Positions 45,889 through 55,272 of a DNA stretch of 64,000 bases are shown in pieces (the first letter of the stretch is position 1; every line of letters starts with the position of its first letter). Origin of the DNA: an uncultured cyanobacterium (lineage in GTDB: Bacteria; Cyanobacteriota; Cyanobacteriia; PCC-6307; Cyanobiaceae). Both the position numbers and the translations under genes were made by a program. The notes under the pieces are model-generated. The model did no database searches, was not told the DNA's origin, and saw nothing but the letters and a program-made list of their open reading frames with translations. Location: NCBI GenBank assembly GCA_903935205.1, contig CAIZQU010000078.1:1-64000 (forward strand), written 5' to 3'.

Positions 45889-47076
45889 TCAGGCGCCGGA
45901 GAAGCCTGTGATCAATGAGGCGATCTTGGGACCCTGAACGGCAATGCAACTTGTGCTGAAGACATGGTCCTGAAATCTCTTGCCCAGCATGGACAGTCTT
46001 TCTCGGTCCTGGCTGAGTGCGAACAACGCATCGGCAAAAGCCTCAATGTCAAGATATTTCACGGCTATGCTCATTCCCATCGAGGCGATTTCGGCGATGC
46101 CTCCGCAGTGCTGAAAACACACGCTCGGAATTCCCATCGCGCCAGCCTCCAGGGTCACGACCGGGCCGGGATCTTCCCTGGAGAGGCACGACATGACATC
46201 CAGTTGCCTCAACGCTGCTGCACCGCAGGAGACACCTGGCAACAGCAGGGCATGTTCCCTGGCGCCCAGGAGCCTCAGGTCTCGATCAGCCTTGACGTAA
46301 GCCAGCGAACCGGGTGAGCATCCCACCCAGACAGCACTGAATGGGGTGTTTGCAAACCGCCTGGCGCAGGCCTCAACGAGAATAGGGAAGATGTCAAACC
46401 CTTTGCGGTCGATGGCAGAGCCTGCAAATCCAAACAGGAAAATACCCTGCTTCTTCAGTTGTATCAGCTGGTCGATTGTCGGTTGAGTGGCTTCGTCGCA
46501 GCTGAGCTGCATCATCTGCTCGGGGCGATCAAAGGGAACATAGGCGGGAAGTACCACGCATTGATTGGGGTCGACTCGATAGTTGTCAACCAGATTTTCG
46601 CGTACACTATTGCCTTCGCAGATCAACAGGTTGGAGCGAGAGATCTGCTTATGAATGTCGCTCTTCGTGCTGGAGAGGAGCAATCCTATTTCCATCTCGT
46701 GAACGCTGCTGATGACCTTTGTCTTCTCGGTATCGATGGAAATTTTGCCAAGACAATAGCCCAGGACCAGGGTGTTCAGATACAAGCAATCGGGGTTGAC
46801 CTTGGCAAACACCTCGGCCAGCCAGCTGTCGGGGTCACAGGATTGGTTATGCAGGAAGCGGCGTTTCAGCCTTCGCGTCCACCGCTCGGCAATTGGCCTG
46901 GTGAAGGTATGGGTTGGGCAGATGGCTGCAAACTCCTCTCGCAGCGGGCCATCTCGCATCAGTGCCACCACTGGACGAATCGATGTATGCGCGACCAGCC
47001 AGCGAATCAGCCATAGCAACAAAAGGGGGGCCCCTGTACGTTGACCCTCGTGGCAGACAAACAGCGTGGTGCTCAT
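45889..47076 (-). CDS. GT-B glycosyltransferase (family 1-like)
   Basis: The 395-residue protein has an N-terminal nucleotide-fold half (MSTTLFVCHEGQRTGAPLLL, ISSVHEME). The C-terminal half has FLFGFAGSAIDRKGFDIF, VWVGC, LLPGVSCGAAALRQLDVMSC and the donor-site region REDPGPVVTLEAGAMGIPSV. That is the usual E-x7-E layout of family 4-like transferases using NDP-sugars. It would act in surface polysaccharide synthesis. Codon and base use are visibly more AT-rich than in its neighbours, and no other polysaccharide gene adjoins it, so acquisition by transfer is likely. Confidence 0.85.
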   Translation of the reverse strand: MSTTLFVCHEGQRTGAPLLLLWLIRWLVAHTSIRPVVALMRDGPLREEFAAICPTHTFTRPIAERWTRRLKRRFLHNQSCDPDSWLAEVFAKVNPDCLYLNTLVLGYCLGKISIDTEKTKVISSVHEMEIGLLLSSTKSDIHKQISRSNLLICEGNSVRENLVDNYRVDPNQCVVLPAYVPFDRPEQMMQLSCDEATQPTIDQLIQLKKQGIFLFGFAGSAIDRKGFDIFPILVEACARRFANTPFSAVWVGCSPGSLAYVKADRDLRLLGAREHALLLPGVSCGAAALRQLDVMSCLSREDPGPVVTLEAGAMGIPSVCFQHCGGIAEIASMGMSIAVKYLDIEAFADALFALSQDRERLSMLGKRFQDHVFSTSCIAVQGPKIASLITGFSGA

Positions 47077-47166
47077 GATTTCTGAACCGGCCTCGATCCG
47101 GGCAATGGCAGCCTGACACAGGTGTGATGGCGGGGAGCGGGGTGAAACATCACACCCACCCAGGGC

Positions 47167-48426
47167 CTACCAGGGATCATCGATCAGCTCGGCTTCCACA
47201 TCCACGGGGATGGATGTGCTCTCGAGACCAGGTCGTTGCGGACCACGCTTCGGTGGAGATGCCTCGGGGTAACGCGAGCGGGCTTCCATGGACCTGGACG
47301 GTGGTGGTGCATCTGATTCGTCCAGAGGGCGCAATGGGCCGCGCTCGATGGGGCGGTCGCGAACGTTGAAATCCGGGCGATCATCTTGATCGCGATCCCG
47401 GGGATCGCGATCCGGCCGGGACGATCCCCGGGAATAGCGGCGTTCCGGGAAGCTCTCCCCGATGGGTGGCTCAAGGTCCCGGAGGTCGGGGCGGGGGCGC
47501 TCCATGCCATAGGAGTCAGGATCGGAAACATCCCGATCCGTAGGGTTGCGACGGGGTGCGCCGTCGTCGCGGAAGCGTCCGTAGCCGCGCTCCTCCTCCT
47601 CATCGAGATAGCGGCGCTGGCGCTGGGGCTCGCGTTCGCGGCGCTCCTCCAGCTCGACATAGTCGTAGTCCCGTTCGGGGCGCAGGACGCTGCTGCTGGC
47701 GGGCTCGATGCGGCGCTGCTCCACGGCCGTGGGGAGGCCCGCTGGCAGCTGGTTTTCGGCCGGCACGGCCCCGGATCGGAACCGCTGCCGCTCCTCCTGC
47801 TCCCAGCTGCCGCCACCGATGCCGAGCTTTTCGAGCAGGCCGGTGCCGAGCTGCTTGAGCTTCTCCTCAGCACCTTCATAGACAATGATGCGATCGGAAC
47901 CGCTGCTGACGATCTCTCCGACCGGCATCTCCCAGGTGCTGAGCACGCCTTCCCCCAGCAGAGGCACCCCGAGGGCACCGATCACCAGGGTGGTGAGTTC
48001 GCCGGTCTCCACGTCGAAGCTGAATCCCAGCACCCGGCCGAGCTGGACTCCGGATTCGGTGATCACCTGGCAGTTGATCACCTTGCTGTAGCGCTCCGGA
48101 TCGAAGCCCTCGACCAGGGAATCAGCCGAATCGACCAGGATCACATCGCCCACCTGGCGGATCCGCTCCAGCGGCATCCAGCGGGGCAGGCCCGGCAGGA
48201 AGCGGGTCAGGGGATTGTCGCGCAGGCCGAGGGCGACCACCTCGCGCCGGTCGATGTCGACCACCACCTCGCCGACCACCCCCAGCCGCCGGCCGGTGTC
48301 CCGGGTGATCACCTGGGTGCCCATCAGTTCGGAGCGCAGCCAGAGTCGATCGCTGGGGGCCGGGGCGTTGGGGTCGGGGGCGGCAGGGGTGGAGGAGGTC
48401 AAGTCCCGGGGTGGTAGTCCGCCCAT
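47167..48426 (-). CDS. PRC-barrel domain protein with disordered charged tail
   Basis: Two PRC-barrel modules are visible: LMGTQVITRDTGRRLGVVGE-VVVDIDRREVVAL, then CQVITESGVQLGRVLGFSFDVETGELTTLVIG. They end with WEMPVGEIVSSGSDRIIVYEGAEEKL near residue 190. The other ~220 residues are Arg/Asp/Glu/Pro-rich (RRYLDEEEERGYGRF, RPDRDPRDRDQDDRPD) and probably unstructured. PRC barrels also occur in RimM and in photosynthetic reaction-centre H subunits. The gene lies 19 bp after smc on the same strand, suggesting an operon and perhaps a link to chromosome organisation. That link is inferred from position only. Confidence 0.85.
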   Translation of the reverse strand: MGGLPPRDLTSSTPAAPDPNAPAPSDRLWLRSELMGTQVITRDTGRRLGVVGEVVVDIDRREVVALGLRDNPLTRFLPGLPRWMPLERIRQVGDVILVDSADSLVEGFDPERYSKVINCQVITESGVQLGRVLGFSFDVETGELTTLVIGALGVPLLGEGVLSTWEMPVGEIVSSGSDRIIVYEGAEEKLKQLGTGLLEKLGIGGGSWEQEERQRFRSGAVPAENQLPAGLPTAVEQRRIEPASSSVLRPERDYDYVELEERREREPQRQRRYLDEEEERGYGRFRDDGAPRRNPTDRDVSDPDSYGMERPRPDLRDLEPPIGESFPERRYSRGSSRPDRDPRDRDQDDRPDFNVRDRPIERGPLRPLDESDAPPPSRSMEARSRYPEASPPKRGPQRPGLESTSIPVDVEAELIDDPW

Positions 48427-48445
48427 TGTGACCCACCCGGCCAGA

Positions 48446-51400
48446 TCAGGCGGCGGAGGGCAAACCGACCACCTGGGTGTGGGAGCCGCGGGCCTGGGTC
48501 ACGCCGATGGTGCGGGTGGAGGCGGCGATCATCGGCCGCCGGTGGCTGACCACCAGGAACTGGGCCGCTTCGGCCTGGGCGGCGATCAGGCCCGCCAGCC
48601 GTTCGACGTTGACACCGTCGAGAAAGCTGTCCACCTCGTCGAGGGCATAGAAGGGCGAGGGGCGGAACCGCTGCAGGGCGAACAGAAAGCTGAGGGCGGT
48701 GAGCGATTTCTCCCCGCCGGACATCGCCGCCAGGCGCCGCACCGCCTTGCCTTTGGGATGGGCCACCAGGGTGAGGCCGCCTTCGAGGGGTTGCTCCGGG
48801 TTCTCCAGCTGCAGGTGGCCCTCGCCTTCGGAGAGATCGGCGAAAATGGTCCGGAAATGGCCATCCACGGCGTGGAAGGCCTCCAGGAAGGCCTCCTGGC
48901 GCAGGGTGCCCACCGTTTCGATCCGCAGCAGCAGCTCCTCGCGCTCCTTGCTGAGCACCTCCAGCCGTTCCTCCAGCTCCGCCAGCCGGGTCTCCAGCTG
49001 TTGGAGCTCCTCCAGCGCCAGCATGTTGACCGGCTCCAGCGCTTCCAGCCGCTGCTGCAGGGTGGCCAGACGCGAGCGCAGCTCCTCCACCCCGGCCGCG
49101 CGGAGCTCCTCGGGGATCTCCGGCCTGGGATCGGGGAGGGTGCGCTGCAGCTGTTCCAGCCGCAGGGCCTGGCTGCGCTCCTCCTCGCCGAGGGCGCCGA
49201 GTTCTTCCACCAGCCGCTGCTGCTGCCACTGCTGTTGCTGCAGGGCCTGGCGCAGCGAGGCCAGCTGGGCCTCGGCTCCATCGCGCTGGCGCCGGCTCTC
49301 GCCGAAGCGGGCCGCCAGCTCGCTCTGGCGCGCCTCCAGGGCTGTGCGCTGCTCGGCGGCGGCCTGCTGGCGGCGCTTCCAGTCCTCCCGTTCCGCCACC
49401 AGGGCCTGCACCGCCTCCAGCAGCCGCTTTTCCTCCTGGCCGAGGGCCTCCAGCTGACTGGCGACCCGCTCCCTGGCCAGGGCCCTCTCCCGCCGGCGGG
49501 CTTCGAGGGCATCGCGCTGGGCCCGGGCGTCGCTGAGGTTGCGGTCGGCCGCCTCCAGGTCGGCCTGCAATCCCTGCCAGCGGGCGCTGTCCCCCCCATC
49601 CCCCGCAGCCTGTTCGGCGGCCTCCAGGGCGGCGAGGGCTTCCCTCAGGGGGGTGATCGTGTCCTGCAGCTGGCGCTGGCGCCGGGACTCGTTGTCGGCC
49701 TCCTGGGCGAGCCTGGCCAGGCGGGCCTCGAGCTGTTGGCGGCGCTGCTGCAACGGACTGAGCTGGCGTTCGGCCGCCTGGCGCTGGGCCTCGACCGCCG
49801 CCAGTTGCTGGCGGGCGCTGAGCAGCTCCTGGCGGCTGCCCTCAAGCCGCTCGGCCTGGCGGGCCTCCTGGCGGCGGCAGGCGAGCAGTCCCTCGCCGAT
49901 CTGGAGCAGGCGCTGGCGCAGGGGCTCGGCCTCATCGCTCTCCTGGGCGGAGCCGAACCCCAGCTGGCCCGCCCGTGGCTGGAGGCTGCCGCCGGTCATG
50001 GCGCCGCTCTTCTCGAGCAGCTCCCCCTCCAGGGTCACGGCCCGGCAGCGGCCCAGCTCGCGGCGGGCGTTGCTGAGGGTGTCGAACACCAGGGTGTCGC
50101 CGAAGACGTAGCGGAAGACCTCGGCGTAGATCGGTTCGTGGCGGATCAGCTCCACCGCCCGGCCCACCAGCCCGCCGGCCCCCACGGCCGCACCGACCGC
50201 TCCCCCCCGCTGCAGGGCCGCAGCCGTGGGGCCGGCGCCGCTGCCGCCGCGGATGCGGTTGAGGGGAAGGAAGGTGAGGCGACCGGCGCGGCGGCTCTTG
50301 AGCAGGTCGATCGCCCGGGCTGCGATCCGGTCGTCATCGACCACCACCTGGCCGAGGCGGGCGCCAGCGGCCACCTCCAGGGCCAGCCGGTGCCGCTCCT
50401 CCACCTCCCCCAGCTGGGCCACGGGTCCGTGGATGCCCTCCAGCCCCGCCTCCAGCAGCAGGCGCAGGGCGCCGGTGCCGCGGCTCTCCTGCAGGGTGTC
50501 GCGGCGGCTGTCGTGACGGGCGATCTCCCGTTCCAGGGTGCCCTGCTCCTGCTCCAGGCGGGAGCGGGTGCGCTGCTGCAGAGCCAGGGCCTCGGCCGCC
50601 TCCCCCACGGCTGCTTCCACCACCGCCAGCTGCTGCCGCAGCCGCCCCTCCTCGCCGCGGATCGCCTCCAGGCCGCTGAGGGCCTCGGTGTTGCCGTCCG
50701 CCTCCTGCAGGGCTTCGACTTCGAGCTCCTGGCGGCGCTCTTGATGCTGGCGCAGCCGCTCGGCCAGCTGGCTGGCTTCGCTCTCCAGGGGGGCGAGGCG
50801 GGCCTGCAGCTCCTGGCGTTCCTGGTCGCGCTGGCGGCGGGCTTCGATCCAGCTGCCGGAGCGATCGGCCACCTCGCCGAGCCGCCGCCGCGACAACTCC
50901 ACCGCCGCCTCCGTTTCACGGCAGCGCCGTTCCGCAGCCTCGAGCTCTGGGCCATCAGCGCCCTGCAGCTCCAGCCGTTCGCGGTCGAGCTCCGCCTGCC
51001 GCTGGCCGAGCTCCTGGCGGCGCCGCTGCAGGGCACCGGCCTCCTCGCGGTGGCGTTCGGCCTGGCGCTCGCGCTCCCGGTCGCCCGCCTCCAGGCCGGC
51101 CAGTTCCGCCTGCACGGCCAGCAGCTGGTCCTCGCCGAGGGCCTTGACCTCCGCCTGCAGGACCTCCAGCCGGCTTGCCGCCACCCCCACCTCCGCTTCG
51201 GCGGCGGCGATCGCCTCGCCGGTCGCCGCCTGTCGCCCCAGCAGCTCCTGGCGCCGCTGTCCCAGGGCGGCCTGGGCGGCCTGGCTCTCCTCAAAGGCCA
51301 GCACCTGCTCCTGGGCCCGGCCCAGCTGGAGCTGCTGCCGGATCTCCTGGTAGGCGCGGGCGCGGGCGCAGTCGCGCTCCAGCCGCTGACGGCCGATCAG

Positions 51401-52057
51401 CAGCTCCTGCTCCACGATCCGGCAGCGCTCCTGGCGCTCCTGCACCTCATCGAGCTTGCCCCGGCTCTGGGCGATGCGGGAGTCGAACAGGGCCACGCCG
51501 GCCAGCTCGTCGATGATGCCGCGCCGCTCCTTGGCGCTCATCGAGACGATGCGGGTGACATCGCCCTGCATCACGACGTTGCTGCCCTCCGGGTCGATCC
51601 GCAACCGCCGCAGCTGGGTCTGGAGCTGCTGGGCGTTGCAGGGCACCCCATCGGCACTGAAGCTGCTGCTGTAGGTGCCGCCTGGCGCCACCCGCAGCCG
51701 CCGGGTGACGCTCCACTCCCGCTGTCCGGGGCGGATCCAGGGGCCCTCGGCCGGGGCCTCCAGGCCCTGTTCCGCCTCATCGGGGCACCAGTCGCCGAGA
51801 TCGAAGCGGACGGTGACGGTGGTTTCGGCGGCGCGGCCCTGGCGCTGGAGGCTGCTGTTGATCAGGTCGGGCAGCCGCTCGGCGCGCATGCCGCGGCTGG
51901 TGGCCAGACCCAGGCAGAAGAGCACGGCATCGAGGATGTTGCTCTTGCCGGAACCGTTCGGACCGGTGACCACCGTGAAGCCCGGCTCGAGCGGAATGGC
52001 GATCGAACCGCCGAACGATTTGAACTGGTTGAGTTCGACCTGGTTGATGTGAACCAA
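48446..52057 (-). CDS. smc: Chromosome segregation protein SMC
   Basis: SMC dimers fold chromosomes into loops. The ~1203-residue protein has Walker A GPNGSGKSN near residue 33 and two long coiled coils rich in Gln/Glu/Arg/Leu. A hinge follows around residues 500-660 (LEGIHGPVAQLGEV, ALEVAAGARLGQVVVDDD, VFRYVFGDTLVFDTL). The C-terminal head has the signature AMSGGEKSLTALSFLFAL and Walker B FYALDEVDSFLD. The frame opens at a TTG at 52108, but a TTG at 52057 follows a good Shine-Dalgarno (AAGGG) and gives MVHINQVELNQFKSFGG, the usual beginning. No scpA/scpB are in the window. The PRC-barrel gene follows. Confidence 0.96.
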   Translation of the reverse strand: MVHINQVELNQFKSFGGSIAIPLEPGFTVVTGPNGSGKSNILDAVLFCLGLATSRGMRAERLPDLINSSLQRQGRAAETTVTVRFDLGDWCPDEAEQGLEAPAEGPWIRPGQREWSVTRRLRVAPGGTYSSSFSADGVPCNAQQLQTQLRRLRIDPEGSNVVMQGDVTRIVSMSAKERRGIIDELAGVALFDSRIAQSRGKLDEVQERQERCRIVEQELLIGRQRLERDCARARAYQEIRQQLQLGRAQEQVLAFEESQAAQAALGQRRQELLGRQAATGEAIAAAEAEVGVAASRLEVLQAEVKALGEDQLLAVQAELAGLEAGDRERERQAERHREEAGALQRRRQELGQRQAELDRERLELQGADGPELEAAERRCRETEAAVELSRRRLGEVADRSGSWIEARRQRDQERQELQARLAPLESEASQLAERLRQHQERRQELEVEALQEADGNTEALSGLEAIRGEEGRLRQQLAVVEAAVGEAAEALALQQRTRSRLEQEQGTLEREIARHDSRRDTLQESRGTGALRLLLEAGLEGIHGPVAQLGEVEERHRLALEVAAGARLGQVVVDDDRIAARAIDLLKSRRAGRLTFLPLNRIRGGSGAGPTAAALQRGGAVGAAVGAGGLVGRAVELIRHEPIYAEVFRYVFGDTLVFDTLSNARRELGRCRAVTLEGELLEKSGAMTGGSLQPRAGQLGFGSAQESDEAEPLRQRLLQIGEGLLACRRQEARQAERLEGSRQELLSARQQLAAVEAQRQAAERQLSPLQQRRQQLEARLARLAQEADNESRRQRQLQDTITPLREALAALEAAEQAAGDGGDSARWQGLQADLEAADRNLSDARAQRDALEARRRERALARERVASQLEALGQEEKRLLEAVQALVAEREDWKRRQQAAAEQRTALEARQSELAARFGESRRQRDGAEAQLASLRQALQQQQWQQQRLVEELGALGEEERSQALRLEQLQRTLPDPRPEIPEELRAAGVEELRSRLATLQQRLEALEPVNMLALEELQQLETRLAELEERLEVLSKEREELLLRIETVGTLRQEAFLEAFHAVDGHFRTIFADLSEGEGHLQLENPEQPLEGGLTLVAHPKGKAVRRLAAMSGGEKSLTALSFLFALQRFRPSPFYALDEVDSFLDGVNVERLAGLIAAQAEAAQFLVVSHRRPMIAASTRTIGVTQARGSHTQVVGLPSAA

Positions 52058-52255
52058 CAGGCCCTTCCGGCGGCCGCCGAAATGTAGCCAAGCTGCTGAC
52101 GTTGCCAAGGGGGCTGCCTAGGGTGAGCCCGAGGCCCCAGACGGCTTTCCGGCGGCTCCCGGCGGGTTTCCCGATCCCGCCAGCGGTTTCGGCCGCCGCC
52201 CACCCAGCCCACAGTGGGCTCTGTCCCCGCCTGACCCCTACCCCCGTTGGACGCG

Positions 52256-52789
52256 ATGGATCCCACCTCCCAGACCCCCGGCTCCAACTCCCAGTTCCCG
52301 GAGCAGGGCAATGGCGCCCCCCACGACGGCGGCGCCGGGCCCAGCCTGCTGAACGATGAGGTCGTGCTCCCCCGGGAGCATGCCGCCAGCCCCCATCCCC
52401 AGCAGGCCGCCTTCCGGGACCGTTTCGAGGCTTTGCTGCCCACGATCCAGCGCCAGTGGCCGGAGGTGGCGCGCCACACCCTGGAGGCCACCCGCGGCAG
52501 CTTCGACACCGTTGTCGAGGTGATCAGCCGCCAGACCGGCCTGACCAGCGGCGGGGTCCGCCAGCAGCTGCAGGAGCTGCTGCGCAACACCGGCGAGCAG
52601 GCCCATCAGATGGCCGACAATCTGCGGCCCCTGGAGGACCAGCTGGAGCAGCTGCTCGATGACCTCAACACCACCCTGCGGCCCCGGATCGAGAAACCGG
52701 TGCGGGAGAAGCCGTTGATGGCCCTCGGCATCGCGGCTGGCGTCGGCCTGGTGCTGGGGATGCTGCTCTCCGGCCGCCGCTCCGCATGA
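52256..52789 (+). CDS. YqjD/ElaB-like membrane-anchored helical protein
   Basis: The 177-residue product has a polar N-terminus, a helical middle (VARHTLEATRGSFDTVVEVI, RQQLQELLRNTGEQAHQMADNLRPLEDQLEQLLDDL) and a C-terminal glycine-zipper membrane helix (MALGIAAGVGLVLGMLLSGRR). That end is the DUF883 (ElaB/YqjD) hallmark; relatives anchor to the inner membrane and bind ribosomes in E. coli. The ATG at 52256 is preferred to a TTG at 52247. Its last 4 bases overlap the next gene's ATG. It diverges from smc. Confidence 0.75.
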   Translation: MDPTSQTPGSNSQFPEQGNGAPHDGGAGPSLLNDEVVLPREHAASPHPQQAAFRDRFEALLPTIQRQWPEVARHTLEATRGSFDTVVEVISRQTGLTSGGVRQQLQELLRNTGEQAHQMADNLRPLEDQLEQLLDDLNTTLRPRIEKPVREKPLMALGIAAGVGLVLGMLLSGRRSA

Positions 52790-53184
52790 GCGAGCGCGGC
52801 GGCGATGGCGACCGCCGGGGTGGCGGCCGGGGCATGTTGCGCGTCACGGCGCTGATGTCCTCGGTCGTCGACCTCCACGTCAAGATCGCCCTGCAGGAGG
52901 CCGACCGCGAGAAGCGGCGCCTGGTGGTGGCGGGGGTGATGCTGGGCATCGGCATCGGCTTCGCCACCTTTGCCGGCGTGGCCCTGCAGCTGGCCCTGCT
53001 GCTCTGGCTGCATCAGGCCTTCGCCTGGAGCTGGCTCGGTTGCGCCCTGGCCGTCGCGGCCCTCGACCTGGCCCTGGCGGGCCTGTTCCTGCGGATGGGT
53101 GGCGGCATGCTCAAGGCCCCGTTCCTGCCCGAGACCCTGGCGGGCCTGGGCCGCACCACCCGGGCGCTGACCGGCCGCTTCTGA
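52786..53184 (+). CDS. YqjE-like / phage-holin-superfamily membrane protein
   Basis: The 132-residue protein has a basic Gly-rich start and a helix LMSSVVDLHVKIALQEADRE. Two transmembrane segments follow (LVVAGVMLGIGIGFATFAGVALQLALLLW and CALAVAALDLALAGLFL), with a short basic tail. This matches YqjE (holin superfamily III / Actinobacterial holin-X), commonly paired with YqjD-like proteins. Overlap with the upstream gene is ATGA. It likely forms a membrane complex with that protein; the name holin reflects shape, not proven lysis activity. Confidence 0.8.
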   Translation: MSERGGDGDRRGGGRGMLRVTALMSSVVDLHVKIALQEADREKRRLVVAGVMLGIGIGFATFAGVALQLALLLWLHQAFAWSWLGCALAVAALDLALAGLFLRMGGGMLKAPFLPETLAGLGRTTRALTGRF

Positions 53185-53224
53185 GGGTTGGCGGCCTGGT
53201 GAACGGTCGCGGCCTCTGTCCGGC

Positions 53225-54565
53225 TCAGCGGATCTCGTAGCGGAGCCAGCGGCAGTCGATGCCGCCATTGCTGACGGGGATGCGGCGGCTGGCCTTCATC
53301 CGCAGGGCGCCGCTGAGCTGCGGGTTGCCGCTCAACAGCCAGAGGGTCCAGCCGCCGCAGCGCTCGCGCACCATTCGGCCCAGATCGGCGTAGAGGGATT
53401 CCAGGTCGTCGTCGGCACCGAGGCGGATGCCGTAGGGGGGATTGCAGACCAGGAGTCCGGGCCCCGGCGGCGGGATCAGATCGCGGAAATCGCCCAGCTG
53501 CCACGCGATCCGATCCGCCAGGCCGGCGCTGGCGCCATTGGCGCGGGCCTGCTCCAGCACCTGCGGATCCCGCTCCATCCCCAGGATCGGCGCCATCGGG
53601 CTGCCATCCACAAGGGTGGTGCGCTCCTGGCCGGCGGCTGACGCCACCTCCCGATCCCAGAGGGCGGCATCGAAATCGGGCCAGCGCTGGAAGGCGAAGC
53701 GGCGGGGCCGGGGGGCCGCCGCAGGGTTGGTGGGGCCGCTGTCGCCCCAGCCGGAGCCCTGGCCGCCGGCGGGATCGGCGGCCGGCAAGAGCCCGGGCGC
53801 CCGACCCAGCGCCATGGCGGCGGCCTCCAGCAGCAGGGTGCCGGAACCGCAGAGGGGATCCACCAGGGGAACGGAGCCATCCCAGCCGGTGTGGGCGATC
53901 AGGCCGGCGGCCAGGTTTTCCTTGAGCGGTGCCAGGCCCATGGCGGCCCGGTAGCCGCGGCGGTGCAGGCTGCCAGCGCCGCCGCCAACACCGCCGGCGC
54001 CGCCTCCCTCCAGGCTGAGGATCGCGGTGCCCTCCCCGTCCGGCGGCGCGCCGGGGCTCGGCCCCCTGGGCCCCGGTCCATTGGGCCCCGGCCGGCCGGG
54101 GCTCAGGTGGAGGTGCAGGCAGAGGTCCGGATCGCCGAGGTCCACCGTTGAGCGGCGCCCCCAGCGCTGCCGTTGCAGGTCGACCAGGGCGTTCTTCACC
54201 TCAAGGGCGGTGTAGTGGCTGTGGTTGAGCTCCGGCAGGCTGCCGCTGGCCTCCACCTTGAAGCTGGTCTCGGGAGGCAGCCAGTGGTCCCAGTCGGCGG
54301 CGTTCTGGACGCCCTGGTGCAGATCGCGGCGGCCGCGGCAGGGGAAGCGGGCCAGCTCGCGCAGGAAGCGGAAGGGGAGGCGGCAGCGCAGGTGGAGGCG
54401 GTAGAAGCCGGCCAGGTCGGTGCGGCAGGCCACGGCGCGGCGCAGGGGCCGCACCTCCCTGGCGCCCAGCGCCGCCAGCTCGGCGGCGGCCGGCTCCTCT
54501 AGGCCGGGGGGCACCACGGCGGTGAGATCGAAATCCTCCGGGGACGTTGCGAGCGGCTGCATCAC
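53225..54565 (-). CDS. THUMP-domain class I rRNA methyltransferase (RlmL N-terminal / YpsC type)
   Basis: The 446-residue protein would methylate a guanine N2 in 23S rRNA. An N-terminal ferredoxin/THUMP part (AVVPPGLEEPAAAELAALGA, FLRELARFPCRGRRDLHQGV) binds RNA. The catalytic domain has VDPLCGSGTLLLEAAAMALG, the NPPY motif LLVCNPPYGIRLG and WLLSGNPQLSGAL. It has two Gly/Pro-rich insertions, one after the THUMP part and one near FAFQRW. Its ATG overlaps the stop of the AbiEii-like gene upstream (ATGA), so it is translated from the same mRNA, an odd partnership. Confidence 0.9.
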   Translation of the reverse strand: MMQPLATSPEDFDLTAVVPPGLEEPAAAELAALGAREVRPLRRAVACRTDLAGFYRLHLRCRLPFRFLRELARFPCRGRRDLHQGVQNAADWDHWLPPETSFKVEASGSLPELNHSHYTALEVKNALVDLQRQRWGRRSTVDLGDPDLCLHLHLSPGRPGPNGPGPRGPSPGAPPDGEGTAILSLEGGGAGGVGGGAGSLHRRGYRAAMGLAPLKENLAAGLIAHTGWDGSVPLVDPLCGSGTLLLEAAAMALGRAPGLLPAADPAGGQGSGWGDSGPTNPAAAPRPRRFAFQRWPDFDAALWDREVASAAGQERTTLVDGSPMAPILGMERDPQVLEQARANGASAGLADRIAWQLGDFRDLIPPPGPGLLVCNPPYGIRLGADDDLESLYADLGRMVRERCGGWTLWLLSGNPQLSGALRMKASRRIPVSNGGIDCRWLRYEIR

Positions 54566-55272
54566 TCCACTGTGCCCGTGGGGGCGCCTCGCAGGGGCTG
54601 GCTCGGGCTCAGATCCAGGCTGCTGTGCTCCAGGGTGGGGATCGCATCGACAGCCCTCACGGCCTCGATCAGCTGCTGCTGGGTCGCCGCGGGCAGCTCA
54701 CCGAGGTCGCCATCGGCGAAGTACACCAGCGCCTTGAGTGCTTCACTCACCGGGAAGGCGGAGCCGTAGAGCGCCCGGGCGGCCCCCAGCCCCTCGGTCA
54801 GGGTGAGGCCCGAGGCCAGGAGTACCGCCACGTCGTCGTAATCCTTGCGCTCGGCCCGCTGCAGCAGCACGTTCAACTTGGTGGCGAGCAGATCGAGTGG
54901 AGAGGCCAGCAGGGCCACGCCGTCGCTGCTGGGCTCGGGTTCCGCCACCTGGCCGATCGAGAGGCCCCCGAAGAACGACACCTTCACACCGTCCTGGCGG
55001 GCGGCGTCCCCGGCACTGAGCACGGTGAAGGTGCCTGGCTGATCCTGAAGCACTGTGGAGCTTTTCAGCCAGGGCAGCAGGCGTTGCAGCCCAGCGCGAT
55101 CGAGGGGGCGGGCGGTGAAGAAGTCGAAATCCACCGACACCCGGTGACCGCAGCGCAGGGCGATGGCGGTGCCGCCGTAGAGCACGAAGCCGGCCGAGGC
55201 CAGGCCACGGAGTGATGGCCAGAGCTGTCGCTGCACGGGCGGCAGAATCTCGAGCCGGGGCGCGAGGGTCAT
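54562..55272 (-). CDS. Nucleotidyltransferase, AbiEii/AbiGii toxin family
   Basis: The 236-residue protein shows the nucleotidyltransferase core of AbiEii: FVLYGGTAIALRCGHRVSVD-FDFFT near residue 30-52. Also present are VKVSFFGGLSIG and LASPLDLLATKLNVLLQRAE-RKDYDDVAVLL, the 'D..atK..al..R...KDy.Dl..ll' part. AbiE toxins are type IV toxin-antitoxin and phage-abortive-infection enzymes that modify tRNA or other acceptors. The ATG at 55272 (MTLAPRLEILP) starts inside the stop region of the upstream gene (ATGA overlap). It could instead be a housekeeping relative recruited for regulation. Confidence 0.85.
   Translation of the reverse strand: MTLAPRLEILPPVQRQLWPSLRGLASAGFVLYGGTAIALRCGHRVSVDFDFFTARPLDRAGLQRLLPWLKSSTVLQDQPGTFTVLSAGDAARQDGVKVSFFGGLSIGQVAEPEPSSDGVALLASPLDLLATKLNVLLQRAERKDYDDVAVLLASGLTLTEGLGAARALYGSAFPVSEALKALVYFADGDLGELPAATQQQLIEAVRAVDAIPTLEHSSLDLSPSQPLRGAPTGTVE

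Noticed and set aside
48215-52087. A 1290-codon open frame on the plus strand, antisense to smc
   Set aside because: It is a GC-rich shadow of smc: leucine/glutamine/alanine-rich with no family motif, while the minus strand has all SMC motifs.
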